Source of the DNA: Devosia equisanguinis
GTDB taxonomy: Bacteria > Pseudomonadota > Alphaproteobacteria > Rhizobiales > Devosiaceae
NCBI RefSeq assembly: GCF_900631955.1
Contig: NZ_UZWD01000009.1
Span: 1 to 64,000 of the forward strand
DNA length: 64,000 bases
Reading direction: 5' to 3'
The notes below the pieces were generated by a model. It made no database searches. It worked only from the letters and a program-made list of their open reading frames with translations, and was not told where the DNA came from. This document shows, piece by piece, positions 18,568 to 26,334 of this stretch (position 1 is the first letter of the stretch; every line of letters begins with the position of its first letter). Made by a program: the position numbers and the translations under genes.

Positions 18568-19629
18568 TCAGTAGCGATAGGGCGCGCCGGCCTTTTCCAT
18601 GTCGGCATTATATTGCTTGATGATTTCGACCACGCGCGCGCTGCGCTCGGACTGGGCGGCGATTTCGTCCCAGAAGGCGACGGCGTCGGTTTCGACCTGC
18701 TTCCACTCCGCTGCCGGGATGGTGGTCAATTCGAGATTGCCGTTGATGCGGTAGCTGGCTTCACCGGCCCAGTACCAGTGCTGGCGGTAATAGTGGGAGC
18801 TGTCGATCATCATGCGGTAGAGCTGCTGCAGATGCGGCGGCAGCGCATTCCACTTGTCGGAATTGACGAAATAGGACCCGGCCCAGGCGCCCGAGAGCGG
18901 ATTGGTCAGGTAGTATTTCAGCACATTGGCCCAGCCCACCGTGTGCAATTCGGTAATGCCGCACCAGCAAATACCGTCGAGTTCACCGGTCTGCAGCGCC
19001 GGCTCCACGTCTTCATAGGGCAGCGACACCGGAATGACGCCGTAGCGCGACAGGAACTGCCCGGCGGTGGGGAAGGTATAGACGCGCAAGCCGCGCAGAT
19101 CCGCCAGCGAATTGATGGGCTTGGTGGTGCCGAAATTGCATGGGTCCCAGGCGCCGGTCGACAGCCAGGTGACGCCGGGGATTTCGGCATAGGCTTCTTC
19201 CCAGATTTCCTTGAGGCCGCGCCAATGCCAGAGCGCCGGCACGTCGAGCGAGTAGCGCGAGGCGAGCGGGAAATAGGCACCGAATACTTTTACGTCCACC
19301 GGGGCAGCGGCTGAGTCGTCGTCCGACTGGGCGGCGTCGATGGTGCCCTGCTGGACGGCGCGGAACAGCTCGCCATGCGGCACCAGCTGGTCGGCGGTAT
19401 AGAGTTCGATTTCCATCTCGCCATTGGCGGCGGTGTTGAACCATTCGATGGCATTGGCCACCACATGCTCGGCCAGCGCCGGTCCGGCATAGGTCTGCAG
19501 GCGCCAGCGAATGGGCGCCTGGGCCCGCACATGCGGCATGGCCAGGGTAGTGGCGCCGACGGCGCCGGCGGTGGCAAGGCCCGCCCGCTTGAAGAATTCG
19601 CGTTTGTTGATCTTGGTGGTATCGCTCAT
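18568..19629 (-). CDS. dctP: TRAP transporter substrate-binding protein (DctP)
   Basis: A 353-residue periplasmic DctP-family protein. The N-terminus (NKREFFKRAG, then a hydrophobic stretch ending MPHVRAQA) looks like a Tat-type signal with a KR variant of the twin-arginine pair. The mature domain includes the ligand-contact region of TRAP proteins (LADLRGLRVYTF) and many tryptophans. The ligand is unknown. The gene follows dctM and precedes the GS-like gene, so an amine or amino-acid-like ligand is likelier here than a C4-dicarboxylate. Confidence 0.9.
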   Translation of the reverse strand: MSDTTKINKREFFKRAGLATAGAVGATTLAMPHVRAQAPIRWRLQTYAGPALAEHVVANAIEWFNTAANGEMEIELYTADQLVPHGELFRAVQQGTIDAAQSDDDSAAAPVDVKVFGAYFPLASRYSLDVPALWHWRGLKEIWEEAYAEIPGVTWLSTGAWDPCNFGTTKPINSLADLRGLRVYTFPTAGQFLSRYGVIPVSLPYEDVEPALQTGELDGICWCGITELHTVGWANVLKYYLTNPLSGAWAGSYFVNSDKWNALPPHLQQLYRMMIDSSHYYRQHWYWAGEASYRINGNLELTTIPAAEWKQVETDAVAFWDEIAAQSERSARVVEIIKQYNADMEKAGAPYRY

Positions 19630-19739
19630 TTCAGTCGTTCCCTTTCATTGAAATGTGCCGGACGGCGCCCCTCAGCGACCGTGTCCCTCCCGGCGGTGTA
19701 CCCACTCGCAATAGGTGGTCAGCTCCTTTGCTGTCTGTC

Positions 19740-21065
19740 TCAGCGGCCCGTCACCAAGCGGGGCAACCAGAGCGCGATTTCGGGGAAGATCATGACGATG
19801 ATCATCGAGAGCACCATCAGAAGAAAGAAGGGCCAGATCGAGCGATAGATATCCATCAGGCTGATCTCGGGCGGCGCCATGGCGCGCATCAGGAACAGGT
19901 TATAGCCGAAGGGCGGGGTGATATAGGCGATCTGGCAGGTGATCGTGTAGAGGATGCCGAACCAGATCGGGTTGAAGCCCAGCGAGATGACCAGCGGAAT
20001 ATAGAGCGGCGCGACGATCACCAGCATGGCGGTATCGTCGAGAAAAATGCCCAGCACGACGAAGCTCAAAAGCATGACGATCAGGATGCCCCAGGGATCG
20101 AGCTCCCAGGTGTTGAGCAGGAGATTGCTGATCGCCTTGATCGCTCCCAGCCCGTCATAGACCGAGGAAAAGCACAGCGCCGCCATGATGATCCAGAGGA
20201 ACATGCACGACACCAGAAGCGTGTTGCGCGTCGCCGATTCCAGGATTTTCCAGTTGAGCCTACGGGTGAACAGCGCCGCCAGCGTCGCGAGCAAGGCGCC
20301 AACCGCCGAGCTTTCGACCAGGCTGGTAATGCCGGTGAGAAACAGGCCCATCATGGCGCCGAAAATGCCGACCGGCAGCAGGCCCTCGCGCAATAGCACC
20401 AGCTTTTCCGACGTCGACAGGGCCCGGCGTTCTTCTTCGGGCAAAGCAGGGGCGAGCTCGGGCTGAATGCGGCACCGAATATAGATGTAAAGCGCGAACA
20501 GCGCCGCCATCATCAGGCCGGGCAGAATGCCGGCCAGCCAGAGCTGCATCACCGGCTGGCGCGCGATCATCGCATAGAGCACCAGCACCACGCTGGGCGG
20601 AATAAGAATGCCGAGCGACGAGCCGGCCTGGATGACGCCTGTCACCATCACCTTGTCATAGCCGCGGCGCAAGAGCTCGGGCAGGGCGACGGTGGCACCG
20701 ATGGCCATGCCGGCGACCGAAAGCCCGTTCATGCAGGAAATCATCACCATCAGCCCCACCGTGCCGATGGCGAGACCGCCCCGCATCGGCCCGAACCAGA
20801 CGTGGAACATGCGGTAGAGATTGGAAGCGATGCCGGTTTCCGACAGCATATAGCCCATGAAGACGAAGAAGGGCACGGTGATCAGCGGGAACCAGTTCAT
20901 CACCTGGATGGCGGCGTTGAATGGCATTTCCGCTGCGCCATTGCCCCAGAGCCAGAGCGCCGCGGCAGAGCCGACAAAGCCGATGACCCCGAACACCCGC
21001 TGCCCCGTCATCATCAGCAGCAGCATCGAGGCGAACATGAAGAACGTGATCAGTTCCGAGCTCAT
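19740..21065 (-). CDS. dctM: TRAP transporter large permease (DctM)
   Basis: A 441-residue very hydrophobic membrane protein of normal DctM length, with many predicted segments and the family motif PFFVFMGYMLSETGIASNLY. GSSLGILIPPSVVLVLYAMI and the late TPPFGYNLF segment are typical DctM signatures. The ATG at 21065 (MSSELITFF) overlaps the dctQ stop by four bases, so the longer frame from 21170 is not used. DctM carries the sodium-coupled substrate path, working with DctQ and DctP. Confidence 0.94.
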   Translation of the reverse strand: MSSELITFFMFASMLLLMMTGQRVFGVIGFVGSAAALWLWGNGAAEMPFNAAIQVMNWFPLITVPFFVFMGYMLSETGIASNLYRMFHVWFGPMRGGLAIGTVGLMVMISCMNGLSVAGMAIGATVALPELLRRGYDKVMVTGVIQAGSSLGILIPPSVVLVLYAMIARQPVMQLWLAGILPGLMMAALFALYIYIRCRIQPELAPALPEEERRALSTSEKLVLLREGLLPVGIFGAMMGLFLTGITSLVESSAVGALLATLAALFTRRLNWKILESATRNTLLVSCMFLWIIMAALCFSSVYDGLGAIKAISNLLLNTWELDPWGILIVMLLSFVVLGIFLDDTAMLVIVAPLYIPLVISLGFNPIWFGILYTITCQIAYITPPFGYNLFLMRAMAPPEISLMDIYRSIWPFFLLMVLSMIIVMIFPEIALWLPRLVTGR

Positions 21066-21574
21066 GCGATCGGCTTCCCGCGGGCGATAGCGATGTCTTT
21101 GAAGAGATTGGAGATAGCCTGCAGCAGCATCAGGAAGATGCCGATGGTCATCAACAGCTTCACCGGCCACATGGGCGGCGACCAGGACGAATAGTTCTTC
21201 TGGTTATAGGTGATGGCGTATTCGGTGCTCGACCAGCCGCCGCGCACCATCACCACGAGATAGAAGATGACGAACAGGATGGTGATGACATCCACCATGG
21301 CCTGCCGCTGCGGCCGCAGCTGGCCATAGAGCAGGTCCATGCGCACATGGGCGTTTTCCTGCATGGAATAGGCGGCGCCGATGAGGAAATAGGTGGCCAG
21401 GAGGAACTGAGTCATCTCCAGTGCCCAATTGACCGGCATGCCGGTCAGCAGGCGCGAAAAGGTGGAATAGAGCTGGATGCCGCCCATGACGAACAGCAGA
21501 TACATGGCGACGCGGCCGATGGCCCGGTTCACCCGATCGACCAAGTGCACATAGAGCCGGATCACTTTCGGCAT
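21062..21574 (-). CDS. dctQ: TRAP transporter small permease (DctQ)
   Basis: A 170-residue membrane protein with four predicted helices, the size and layout of DctQ subunits. The typical WALEMTQFLLATYFLIGAAY segment and the HVRMDLLY motif after the second helix are visible. It overlaps dctM by four bases and lies 39 bases behind the amidohydrolase gene, so amidohydrolase, TRAP transporter and GS-like enzyme appear to be one transcription unit. Confidence 0.93.
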   Translation of the reverse strand: MPKVIRLYVHLVDRVNRAIGRVAMYLLFVMGGIQLYSTFSRLLTGMPVNWALEMTQFLLATYFLIGAAYSMQENAHVRMDLLYGQLRPQRQAMVDVITILFVIFYLVVMVRGGWSSTEYAITYNQKNYSSWSPPMWPVKLLMTIGIFLMLLQAISNLFKDIAIARGKPIA

Positions 21575-21613
21575 GGGCTACGTCCTTGTCGCGGGCTTAT
21601 GGTCATTGCGCCT

Positions 21614-22375
21614 CTATCCCTGCCTGAGGGCCTGCCGGGCCCGAGCGAGGCAGCGGCCGAGCCGTTCGGCCCATTGCGCCACCCCATCGGGGGTCTGGAT
21701 TTCGTCATTGCGCAGCTCGATCATGGTGGCGTCGAGCCCCCTGATATCACCGTGTTTTTCAAGGGTGAGCGTCACCCCGTTGAGTGCCGCATAGGGCTCG
21801 TTCCAGCCCACATTCATCTCCGGCGCTTCGCCTTTGAGCGCCTCGAACAGGGCGCGGGTGAAGCGCTGATCGGTGCCGTGGATCAGCCCGATCGGCCAGG
21901 GGCGGGCCTTGCCGAGATAGACCGGGGTGAAGGAATGAACGCAGACCAGGATCGTCTCGCGACCAGCCTGTTGGCGTTCGGTCAGCACCGCGTCGATGGC
22001 GGCGTGATAGGGCTGGTGGTAGTTCGCAATTCGAAACTGCCGCTCGGATGCAGAGAGATTTTCATTGGCGGCGATGCGGGTGGCTTCCGATAGCGTCCAG
22101 ATCAGGTCGGGCGCGTCGTGATCGCGATTGGCGTCGATGATCAGGCGCGACACCGTCGATTCCACCAGGGGCGCATCGAGTAGATCGCGCAATGCTTGGC
22201 TGAGCGGCAGGGCACCGGGGTCCCAGGCGATGTGGCTCGCCCGTTCGGCATCGGTGAGGCCGAGATCGCCATATTGGGGCGGGATGCGGTTGGAGGCGTG
22301 ATCGCAGACCAGCACGAAGGGCGAGATGCCCTCCCTGTTGCTGACGATCACTGCCGGCTCCCCTGCCGCGTCCAT
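21614..22375 (-). CDS. N-formylglutamate amidohydrolase family protein
   Basis: A 253-residue protein of the HutG-type N-formylglutamate amidohydrolase family. The N-terminal motif FVLVCDHASNRIPPQYG and HIAWDPGALPLSQAL are characteristic, as are SRLIIDANRD and the VCVHSFTPVYLG segment. The ATG at 22375 (MDAAGEPAV) is preferred; the longer frame runs into the divergent regulator's promoter. Known members deformylate N-formylglutamate in histidine breakdown, but no hut genes are nearby. As the first gene of the TRAP operon, its real substrate may be another N-acyl amino compound. Confidence 0.88.
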   Translation of the reverse strand: MDAAGEPAVIVSNREGISPFVLVCDHASNRIPPQYGDLGLTDAERASHIAWDPGALPLSQALRDLLDAPLVESTVSRLIIDANRDHDAPDLIWTLSEATRIAANENLSASERQFRIANYHQPYHAAIDAVLTERQQAGRETILVCVHSFTPVYLGKARPWPIGLIHGTDQRFTRALFEALKGEAPEMNVGWNEPYAALNGVTLTLEKHGDIRGLDATMIELRNDEIQTPDGVAQWAERLGRCLARARQALRQG

Positions 22376-22403
22376 TTGCCGATGGCCCCCAAGCGTTAAC
22401 TTC

Positions 22404-22419
22404 TGTAACAGTAGTTGCA
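22404..22419. promoter_or_regulatory. Candidate operator between amidohydrolase and RpiR genes
   Basis: TGTAAC and GTTGCA flank four bases (AGTA), forming an inverted repeat with one mismatch, in the short AT-rich gap between two divergent genes. The position suits a site for the RpiR regulator encoded next to it. No promoter boxes are clear. Confidence 0.35.
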
Positions 22420-22466
22420 TAAGCGCGAAATCTGTCAATGCTGAAACGAAACATTCAGGAGCCGCG

Positions 22467-23300
22467 ATGGACGGCAAGAGCGTTGCAGGCCGCATTCACG
22501 ATCTCAATGACCAGTTGACGGCATCAGGCCGCAAGGCGGCGCGGGGGCTGTTGGGGAACTATCCGCTGCTCGGGCTGGCGCCGGTCGCCGAGTTCGCCGA
22601 GGCGGCAGGCGTGAGCGCCGCCAGCATTGTGCGCTTCGTGGCGCAACTGGGGTTCAGGTCTTATCCCGAATTCCAGCGCGCCCTGCGCGACGAATTGGAG
22701 CAGCGCTCGAAATCACCGCTTCAGCGCGGCGCGGCGCCCGAGGGCGAGCCTAGCGATGGGGCATTCCTTGCGCGCTATCTGCATCAGGCGCAGACCCGGC
22801 TGGCCGATACGCTCCGCCATATTCCCGAATCCGAATTCGAGGCGGTGGCCATGCGTCTAGCGAGCGGCAAGGGTGCCTGCTACATGATGGGTGGGCGGTT
22901 TACCGATTTTCTCGCCGGCTATTTCGAGGCCCATATGCGGGTCATCCGCCCCGGCCTGCGCCGTTTCGATGGCCGCCCCGCCACCCGCGCCGATCAATTA
23001 CTCGATGTGCGCGCCGGGGATATGGCGATACTGTTCGACGTCCGCCGCTATGATCCGGCGGTAGCCGATGTGGCGGCGGTGCTGGCGCGCCACCGCGTCG
23101 ATATCGTGCTGATCACCGATGAATGGCTGAGCCCGGCGGCCCGCCATGCGCGCTATGTGCTGCCCTGCCACACCCAGACCGGTCGCGCCTGGGATGCCAA
23201 TGGGGCTTTGTTCGGCGTGGTCGAGGCGCTGATCGCGCGGGTGACGGAACAGTCCTGGTCCACCGCGAGCAAACGCATGCGCGCGGTGGAAGATCTCTAG
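22467..23300 (+). CDS. RpiR-family transcriptional regulator of the TRAP operon
   Basis: A 277-residue RpiR-family protein with an N-terminal helix-turn-helix (VSAASIVRFVAQLGFRSYPEFQRALRDE) and a C-terminal SIS domain (GACYMMGGRFTDFLAGYFEAHM). The ATG at 22467 has CAGGAG upstream; the frame back to 22326 would overlap the divergent gene. Its place divergent to the amidohydrolase-TRAP-GS operon makes it the likely local regulator. Related RpiR proteins beside amino-acid catabolic operons sense non-sugar ligands, so a phosphosugar ligand should not be assumed. Confidence 0.9.
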   Translation: MDGKSVAGRIHDLNDQLTASGRKAARGLLGNYPLLGLAPVAEFAEAAGVSAASIVRFVAQLGFRSYPEFQRALRDELEQRSKSPLQRGAAPEGEPSDGAFLARYLHQAQTRLADTLRHIPESEFEAVAMRLASGKGACYMMGGRFTDFLAGYFEAHMRVIRPGLRRFDGRPATRADQLLDVRAGDMAILFDVRRYDPAVADVAAVLARHRVDIVLITDEWLSPAARHARYVLPCHTQTGRAWDANGALFGVVEALIARVTEQSWSTASKRMRAVEDL

Positions 23301-23303
23301 GCC

Positions 23304-23849
23304 TCAGAACACGCGGCCTTCCTGTTCCTGCATATAGGCGATTTCTTCGGACGTACTGTCGCGACCCAAAGCGGCATTGCGGAAGGGGAAGCGGCCGAAG
23401 CGGGCAATGGTGTCGCGATGGGCGATCATGAACTCCAGCGATTTCTCGTCGCCGTGCAACTCGAACAGCCGTACGCCCTCGTTCTGGACCACCAGCGATT
23501 CCGCATGCATGTAGGGCATGTAGAAGAAGGTCGCCCAATCGCGCTCCACCGCGTCATCGGCGCCCATCGCCACCGCTTCCTGCGCCAGTGCCAGCGCCAT
23601 CTTGTCCTGGGCGAAGGCGACGGGGCTGTTGCGATGCAATTGCCGCGACAGCTGGTCGAGCACGACGATTTCGGCGAGGCGACCTTCGGGCGTGGCGCGC
23701 CATTCCCAGGCTTCGCCGCGCGCCACCTGGCCATGCAGTTCGCCGAAGCGCTCGGCACATTTGGCGTCGAAGGCGGGCTCGCCGCCGAACCAGTCTTCGT
23801 AGCCGTGATCGACAAACCAGAATGCGATGAAGTTTTCCGGTCCCTGCAT
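23304..23849 (-). CDS. DUF924 family protein
   Basis: A 181-residue soluble protein of the DUF924 (UPF0290-like) family, which has a TPR-like all-helical fold and no assigned biochemical role. Family features are the start ENFIAFWFVDHGYEDWFGG, the motif IVVLDQLSRQLHRNSPVAFAQD, FFYMPYMHAESL and the end FGRFPFRNAALGRDST. The ATG at 23849 (MQGPENFI) is preferred because the 79 upstream residues of the frame look non-coding. It is convergent with the RpiR gene, three bases away. Confidence 0.88.
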   Translation of the reverse strand: MQGPENFIAFWFVDHGYEDWFGGEPAFDAKCAERFGELHGQVARGEAWEWRATPEGRLAEIVVLDQLSRQLHRNSPVAFAQDKMALALAQEAVAMGADDAVERDWATFFYMPYMHAESLVVQNEGVRLFELHGDEKSLEFMIAHRDTIARFGRFPFRNAALGRDSTSEEIAYMQEQEGRVF

Positions 23850-24021
23850 GACGCTCTCCGCTGACAGTAAAATCGGCGCCACCTTGGAGGCGGCAGCCCA
23901 AGCTGTAAAGCGCCGGGGACGGCCTTTGTTCCCCGTCTTCCCGCTTGCGCGCGGCGGAAGGACGCCCCTATCCGGCGCAGCGATTTCGTGATTTGCTGGC
24001 GCCTGCAAACGAGGAGACTCT

Positions 24022-24348
24022 GTGATGCTCAGGGGTTTTGTTCTGACGCTGGCACTGCTCGCCGGTACCGGCGCTGCCATGGCCAATTGCTATGAGGGCC
24101 TGGGCTGCGACGACAGCGCCTATTTCTCCAAGCCGCAGCTGCGCCAGTTGTCCTGCCAGTCGCTGTGGGAAGTGCGCAACATGATCTACCAGCAGAACGG
24201 CTATTGCTTCCAAAGCGATCGTGCCCGCAAGGTGTTCAGCAATGCCGGCTGCTGGATCAACGATCAGGGTGCGGTCAAGCTCAATGTCTATGAGCGCAAG
24301 AACGTGGCCACTATTGCCGAGGTCGAAAAGTCGCGCGGCTGCAACTAG
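24022..24348 (+). CDS. Small secreted YARHG-domain protein
   Basis: A 108-residue protein with a signal peptide (cleavage near AMAN) and a mature part of about 85 residues. It matches the YARHG domain pattern: LSCQSLWEVRNMIYQQNGYCF, then RARKVFSNAGCW. It has six cysteines after the signal, suggesting disulphides. The start is GTG at 24022 or ATG at 24025 after GAGGAG. The domain is extracellular or periplasmic and of unclear function. It is convergent with the beta-lactamase gene, and the two share four bases at their stop codons. Confidence 0.82.
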   Translation: MMLRGFVLTLALLAGTGAAMANCYEGLGCDDSAYFSKPQLRQLSCQSLWEVRNMIYQQNGYCFQSDRARKVFSNAGCWINDQGAVKLNVYERKNVATIAEVEKSRGCN

Positions 24349-25163
24349 AGCCCCAGCCGCGCCACGAGAGCAGGCCATTGGGCTAGGAGAGCGTCGCGGG
24401 CGCGAAGGCCTCCGCTTTTTTCGTGCCGGGCCTCGTCCTGGGCCAGCCGCGCAAAGACCAGGCGCTTGCCGTCCTTTTCTGCCCAGCCGACATACCAGCC
24501 CCAGCCCTTGGCATAATCGAAACTGCGGTCGGCGCGGCGCGGATAGGCCGAGCCGGTCTTGCCCCACAGCGTCCAGTCCGCCTCCGTGCCAGCGCTTTCA
24601 ACCAGACTGATCGCACCGCTCATCGCTGCCGCTGATACCGGCAATTGCCCCTCGATCAGCGCGGCGGTGAACCCCGCCTGTTCCAGCGGTGAAATCTTGA
24701 GCGAGGAGGAAATCCAGGCGCGTTCGAGGCCATTGTCGAAGCCGGGATCGCCGGAGAAATCGGCATTGCCGAAACCCAGCTTGCTCAAATAGTCGCTGAG
24801 CCGTTCCGCACCGAGCTGCCGCGTCAGCCGCTGCGAATACCAGACCACCGAATGGCGCATCCAGCCTGCAGGATCGACATCGCCCTTCCAGGGCGCGCCG
24901 CCCCAATCGGGCTCGCCGGGCTTGAAGGTCATCACCGGTTCGCTGCGAGAGAGCAGCAGGCCTGCGTCGAACCCTATCACCGCCAGCGGAATCTTGAAGG
25001 TCGAGGCCGGCGTGACCCGGCTCTCGCAATCGCCATCCGCCAAGAGCACGGTGCGGCTGACCGGATCGGCCACCAGCGTGCAGATATCGCGCGCCAGCGC
25101 CGGTCCCGCGCCCACCGCCAGGATGAGCGCGGCCACGACAGTCGTCAGTTTCGGCAAGACCAT
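24345..25163 (-). CDS. Class D (OXA-like) beta-lactamase
   Basis: A 272-residue periplasmic serine beta-lactamase family protein with a signal peptide ending PALA. All class D motifs are present: S54-T-F-K57, S105-V-V107 within HSVVWYSQ, F131-G-N133, Trp150 in ERAWISSSLKISPLEQ and K202-T-G204. The catalytic lysine and serine are intact, so it is probably active, although its spectrum cannot be read from sequence. Its ATG lies three bases behind the stop of the iron alcohol dehydrogenase gene, with the ribosome binding site GGAGGGG inside that gene, so it appears co-transcribed with two dehydrogenases. I see no mobile element next to it, which suggests an intrinsic chromosomal gene. Confidence 0.9.
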   Translation of the reverse strand: MVLPKLTTVVAALILAVGAGPALARDICTLVADPVSRTVLLADGDCESRVTPASTFKIPLAVIGFDAGLLLSRSEPVMTFKPGEPDWGGAPWKGDVDPAGWMRHSVVWYSQRLTRQLGAERLSDYLSKLGFGNADFSGDPGFDNGLERAWISSSLKISPLEQAGFTAALIEGQLPVSAAAMSGAISLVESAGTEADWTLWGKTGSAYPRRADRSFDYAKGWGWYVGWAEKDGKRLVFARLAQDEARHEKSGGLRARDALLAQWPALVARLGL

Positions 25164-25166
25164 GGG

Positions 25167-26321
25167 CTAGACGCGCCCCTCCAGCGCCCGGTCGAAGATG
25201 TCGAGTGCGCGCGCCTTGGTCAGCTCGATGGGATTGCCGCCCGCCGTCGGATCGACAATGGCCATGTCGCCGATCTTGTCGCGCTTGCTGTCGTCCACCT
25301 TGAAGTCCCGCAAAGTATGCGGAACCTCGAGCCGCAAACGCAGCCCGATCACAGCGTGCAGGAAAGCGTCGAAATTGGGGGCGAGGCCAAGATAGGCCGC
25401 AAGCCGGGCGATCCGCCCTTCGATGGCAGACTGGTTGACCACCAGAACATAGGGCATGAACACCGCATTGGTCATGCCGTGATGGGTGTCGTAGAGCGCG
25501 CCCACCGGATGGCTCAGGGCGTGAATGGCCCCGAGCCCCTTCTGGAACGCTGTCGCGCCCATGGCCGCCGCGCTCATCATATGGCCGCGCGCCTCCACGT
25601 CATTGGGATTAGCCGCCACCTTGGGCAGGTTCTCAAAAACGAGGCGAATGCCTTCGACTGCGATGCCATCGGCCATCGGGTGATAGCCGGGCGCGCAATA
25701 GGCCTCGAGGCAATGAGCCAGGGCATCCATGCCGGTGCCCACGGTGATGAAGCGCGGCATGCCCACGGTCAGTTCAGGATCGGCGATGACGATCTTGGGC
25801 ATCATCAGCGGATGAAAGATGACCTTCTTGGTATGGGTGGTCTCGTCGGTGATCACCCCGGCGCGGCCCACTTCGGAGCCGGTGCCGGCGGTCGTGGGTA
25901 CGGCAATGATGGGTAGGATGCCCTTGGGATCGGCGCGGGTCCACCAGTCCCCGATATCCTCGAAATCCCACATTGGCCGCGTCTGCCCGGCCATGAAGGC
26001 GATGACCTTGGCGGTGTCGAGACCGGACCCGCCGCCAAAGGCGATGACCCCGTCATAGCCGCCCTCGCGCAATACCTTGATGCCGGCTTCGACATTGGCC
26101 GAAATCGGGTTCGGCTTGACCTCGGCAAACAGCCCGACATCGACGCCGGCATTGCGCAGCAGTGCCAGCGTGTTCTGCGTCACCGGCAGATTGGCCAGCC
26201 CCGCATCGGTGACCAGGAGCGGCTTGCTGATCCCGGCAGACTTCAGCGCCTCGGGCAATTCGGCGATGCGGCCGGGGCCGAATTTGACGGCGGTTGGGTA
26301 ATTCCAGTTGGCTTTTGTCAT
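25167..26321 (-). CDS. Iron-containing alcohol dehydrogenase
   Basis: A 384-residue group III alcohol dehydrogenase. The nucleotide site FGGGSGLDTAKV and PTTAGTGSEV are present. The iron ligands are visible as Asp in DPELTVGMP, His in MDALAHCLEAY and the pair in AIHALSHPVGALYDTHHG. It lies 13 bases behind the aldehyde dehydrogenase gene, so the two likely convert an alcohol through its aldehyde to an acid, or the reverse. The substrate is unknown. Confidence 0.93.
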   Translation of the reverse strand: MTKANWNYPTAVKFGPGRIAELPEALKSAGISKPLLVTDAGLANLPVTQNTLALLRNAGVDVGLFAEVKPNPISANVEAGIKVLREGGYDGVIAFGGGSGLDTAKVIAFMAGQTRPMWDFEDIGDWWTRADPKGILPIIAVPTTAGTGSEVGRAGVITDETTHTKKVIFHPLMMPKIVIADPELTVGMPRFITVGTGMDALAHCLEAYCAPGYHPMADGIAVEGIRLVFENLPKVAANPNDVEARGHMMSAAAMGATAFQKGLGAIHALSHPVGALYDTHHGMTNAVFMPYVLVVNQSAIEGRIARLAAYLGLAPNFDAFLHAVIGLRLRLEVPHTLRDFKVDDSKRDKIGDMAIVDPTAGGNPIELTKARALDIFDRALEGRV

Positions 26322-26334
26322 TTTGTGCCGTCTC

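Noticed and set aside
24345..25163. Beta-lactamase as recently acquired resistance gene
   Set aside because: No integron, transposase or attachment sites are near, base composition matches its neighbours and it is tightly joined to the dehydrogenase gene.
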